The notes under the pieces were generated by a model. That model was not told the DNA's origin and ran no database searches. It saw only the letters and a list, made by a program, of their open reading frames with translations. The position numbers and the translations under genes are program-made. Shown piece after piece: positions 43,441 to 44,805 of a DNA stretch of 44,805 bases. This DNA comes from Nitrospirota bacterium. Its GTDB lineage: Bacteria > Nitrospirota > Nitrospiria > Nitrospirales > UBA8639. The stretch covers positions 1-44,805 of the forward strand of contig JAOTTP010000018.1 in NCBI GenBank assembly GCA_029864405.1. The letters are read 5' to 3'. Each line of letters opens with the position of its first letter. The stretch's first letter is position 1.

Positions 43441-43926
43441 TCAGACCGAACGATGATCTACAGATTGAAGATGGTCGTGATATTTGGCAATCAGCACTTG
43501 CTTCGTCCACATGCCGGATACTATGACAACTATGGCAAAAATCATGAGCGCAATCAATCGGTAATTCTCGGCGGAATTCCCGGAGACATACAGATTGCCA
43601 TCCGGTCCCATGGCTAAGGTTTTTCCTTCCGGCAAGATATGCGTTTCACCTGAAATATCGGAGAAATCCAGCCATTCGGTGCAAACCTTGACCAACCCGT
43701 CCGCTCCCACAACCTTTAACCAGGTCACCCGGACACAATGACCATTAACCGGGTCATAGAGTTCAGATTTCGAGAAGGTCCTTTCCAAATCAACTCCACT
43801 CACCCAAAGTCCAGTCAATAATAAGGCATTGCAGCCAATAATAAGGGCTACCGTCACGATCAGGGTGAAGCGTTTCAGGCGTCGTGAGGTCTCTGGGCTC
43901 TCTACACGGTCCGTACCATCCCCCAT
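43441..43926 (-). CDS. Two-helix membrane protein of unknown function
   Basis: A 161-residue protein with membrane helices at about residues 20-43 and 124-145 and an 80-residue domain between them, likely periplasmic, with two cysteines (GHCVRV, KVCTEW) that could form a disulfide. AAGGA lies 8 bases before the ATG. No family recognised. It lies between glyS and ppdK on the same strand, 65 bases after glyS. Confidence 0.7.
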   Translation of the reverse strand: MGDGTDRVESPETSRRLKRFTLIVTVALIIGCNALLLTGLWVSGVDLERTFSKSELYDPVNGHCVRVTWLKVVGADGLVKVCTEWLDFSDISGETHILPEGKTLAMGPDGNLYVSGNSAENYRLIALMIFAIVVIVSGMWTKQVLIAKYHDHLQSVDHRSV

Positions 43927-43991
43927 CGGATGTTCCTTCCCATGACCGCCCCGCTTACACGACGGCGTCCAGGAATCGCTTCTCCCGACTG

Positions 43992-44805
43992 CTACCCACT
44001 TGCCAATTGCAGACAGGACAAATCGGCTACCGTAAGAAACAGATCATCAGTCGCCTTTAATAAGGAAAGGCGGTTGGCCCGTGTCTGAGGATCTGAATCA
44101 TTCACCATCACAGCTCCAAAGAACTCATCAATCGGGCACTTGAGTTCCAACAACGAGTGAAGGGCTTTCCCGTAATTGCGGTCATTCACTGAATCGCTCA
44201 CCCGTTGCTGCATGACCCCTAAAGCCTGAAACAGTCGACGCTCCGATTCATGCACAAACTGTTCAGGCACGGCTTGCACATCGGTCCATTGTTCTTTTTC
44301 GACAATTCGGTGAGCCCGCTTAAATCCGATCATCAGCGGATCAAAATCAGGCTGAGGCAACATGGCTTGCAAGGCCTGCATTCGTGCGACCAGATCGGCC
44401 AGGTCACAGACTGTCGAATGGGGGACACGGATGACCGCCTCCATGACATCTTCCCCTAATCCCAGGTTTTGTTTGCCATAAAATCGAAGCCGGTCAAGAA
44501 TAAACGCCACAACCTCTGAACCGGTTTGAGAGTTGCCACGCACCATGCCTTGGCCTGCCAAGATCTGCAGCGCCTGATCCACAATAGAGACAACATTCAG
44601 CCGGAGTGGAGTTTCCGTGACAATCCGCACCAACCCGTAAGCGGCTCGACGTAACCCTAACGGGTCTTCTGAGCCTGATGGGGCCATTCCCGCCGCAAAA
44701 AAAGACGCGATGGAATCACACCGATCGGCCACGGCAAGAAGGACACCAGGCATCCCCCCCGGCAATTGATCATCTGGAAATCGTGGAAAATACTGTTCAC
44801 CAATG
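43992..44805 (-). CDS. glyS: Glycine--tRNA ligase beta subunit, partial (3' part)
   Basis: The last 270 residues of the beta subunit of the tetrameric glycyl-tRNA synthetase, which charges tRNA-Gly; the 5' end lies beyond the right edge of the window. The stretch LAVADRCDSIASFFAAGMAP followed by DPLGLRRAAYGLVRI is the hallmark of this subunit, which carries tRNA-binding regions. The end of the protein (TRANRLSLLKATDDLFLTVADLS) also fits. It is followed on the same strand by the two-helix membrane protein. Confidence 0.95.
   Translation of the reverse strand, partial: IGEQYFPRFPDDQLPGGMPGVLLAVADRCDSIASFFAAGMAPSGSEDPLGLRRAAYGLVRIVTETPLRLNVVSIVDQALQILAGQGMVRGNSQTGSEVVAFILDRLRFYGKQNLGLGEDVMEAVIRVPHSTVCDLADLVARMQALQAMLPQPDFDPLMIGFKRAHRIVEKEQWTDVQAVPEQFVHESERRLFQALGVMQQRVSDSVNDRNYGKALHSLLELKCPIDEFFGAVMVNDSDPQTRANRLSLLKATDDLFLTVADLSCLQLASG

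Noticed and set aside
43220-43510. 97-codon N-terminal extension of ppdK
   Set aside because: Composition unlike the family, and a good ribosome binding site precedes the ATG at 43219 where the family's conserved start begins.
1-44805. CRISPR arrays, rRNA and tRNA genes
   Set aside because: No regularly spaced direct repeats, rRNA-like segments or complete tRNA cloverleaf were seen on reading; a dedicated tRNA or CRISPR search was not possible.

Overview
The window reads as chromosomal DNA of a Nitrospira-like bacterium (phylum Nitrospirota). This is an inference from gene content: glyS followed by ppdK and ribD, several exported c-type haem proteins, and an envelope-enzyme repertoire I associate with that genus. 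No rRNA or marker gene in the window can confirm it. I see no tRNA, rRNA or CRISPR array.

Region 1 (about 0.4-16 kb) is an envelope and proteolysis neighbourhood. It holds a class A penicillin-binding protein with unusual motif spacing. It also holds two paralogous copies of a two-gene unit: a 205-residue lipoprotein (DUF4398-like) followed directly by an L,D-transpeptidase. The second copy continues into a third, secreted L,D-transpeptidase and then an exported protein that keeps only the start of that fold. Between the two copies lie a subtilisin-like protease with a P-domain, a divergent gene for what looks like a free-standing copy of that protease's prodomain, a YkgJ-type cysteine-cluster protein, and a 38-residue Pro/Lys peptide gene whose Shine-Dalgarno can be hidden in a hairpin. 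A membrane-anchored protein and a divergent M48 metalloprotease close the region.

Region 2 (about 16.3-23.7 kb) is an accessory block. It contains a SIR2-like gene with its own promoter, a three-helix membrane peptide, and a 1142-residue protein joining a RecB-like nuclease, an RNase H/DEDD-like exonuclease and an SF1 helicase. An IS110-family element follows, with a structured upstream leader that may encode a bridge RNA. Palindromic repeat-like elements sit on both sides. The block looks like a small putative anti-phage island, but that role is inferred only from domains and context.

Region 3 (about 23.9-36 kb) is a redox/haem locus. A tight four-gene operon encodes a RoxA-like di-haem cytochrome, an unrecognised exported protein, a second di-haem protein and a hybrid sensor kinase. 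Downstream are a membrane metal-dependent-hydrolase-like protein and an animal-type haem peroxidase with a hairpin in its leader.

Region 4 (about 36.2-44.8 kb, all minus strand) holds an exported esterase, a small lipoprotein, an EcsC-family protein, ribD, a pyruvate phosphate dikinase with a 93-residue lysine-rich tail, a two-helix membrane protein, and the 3' part of glyS, which runs off the window.
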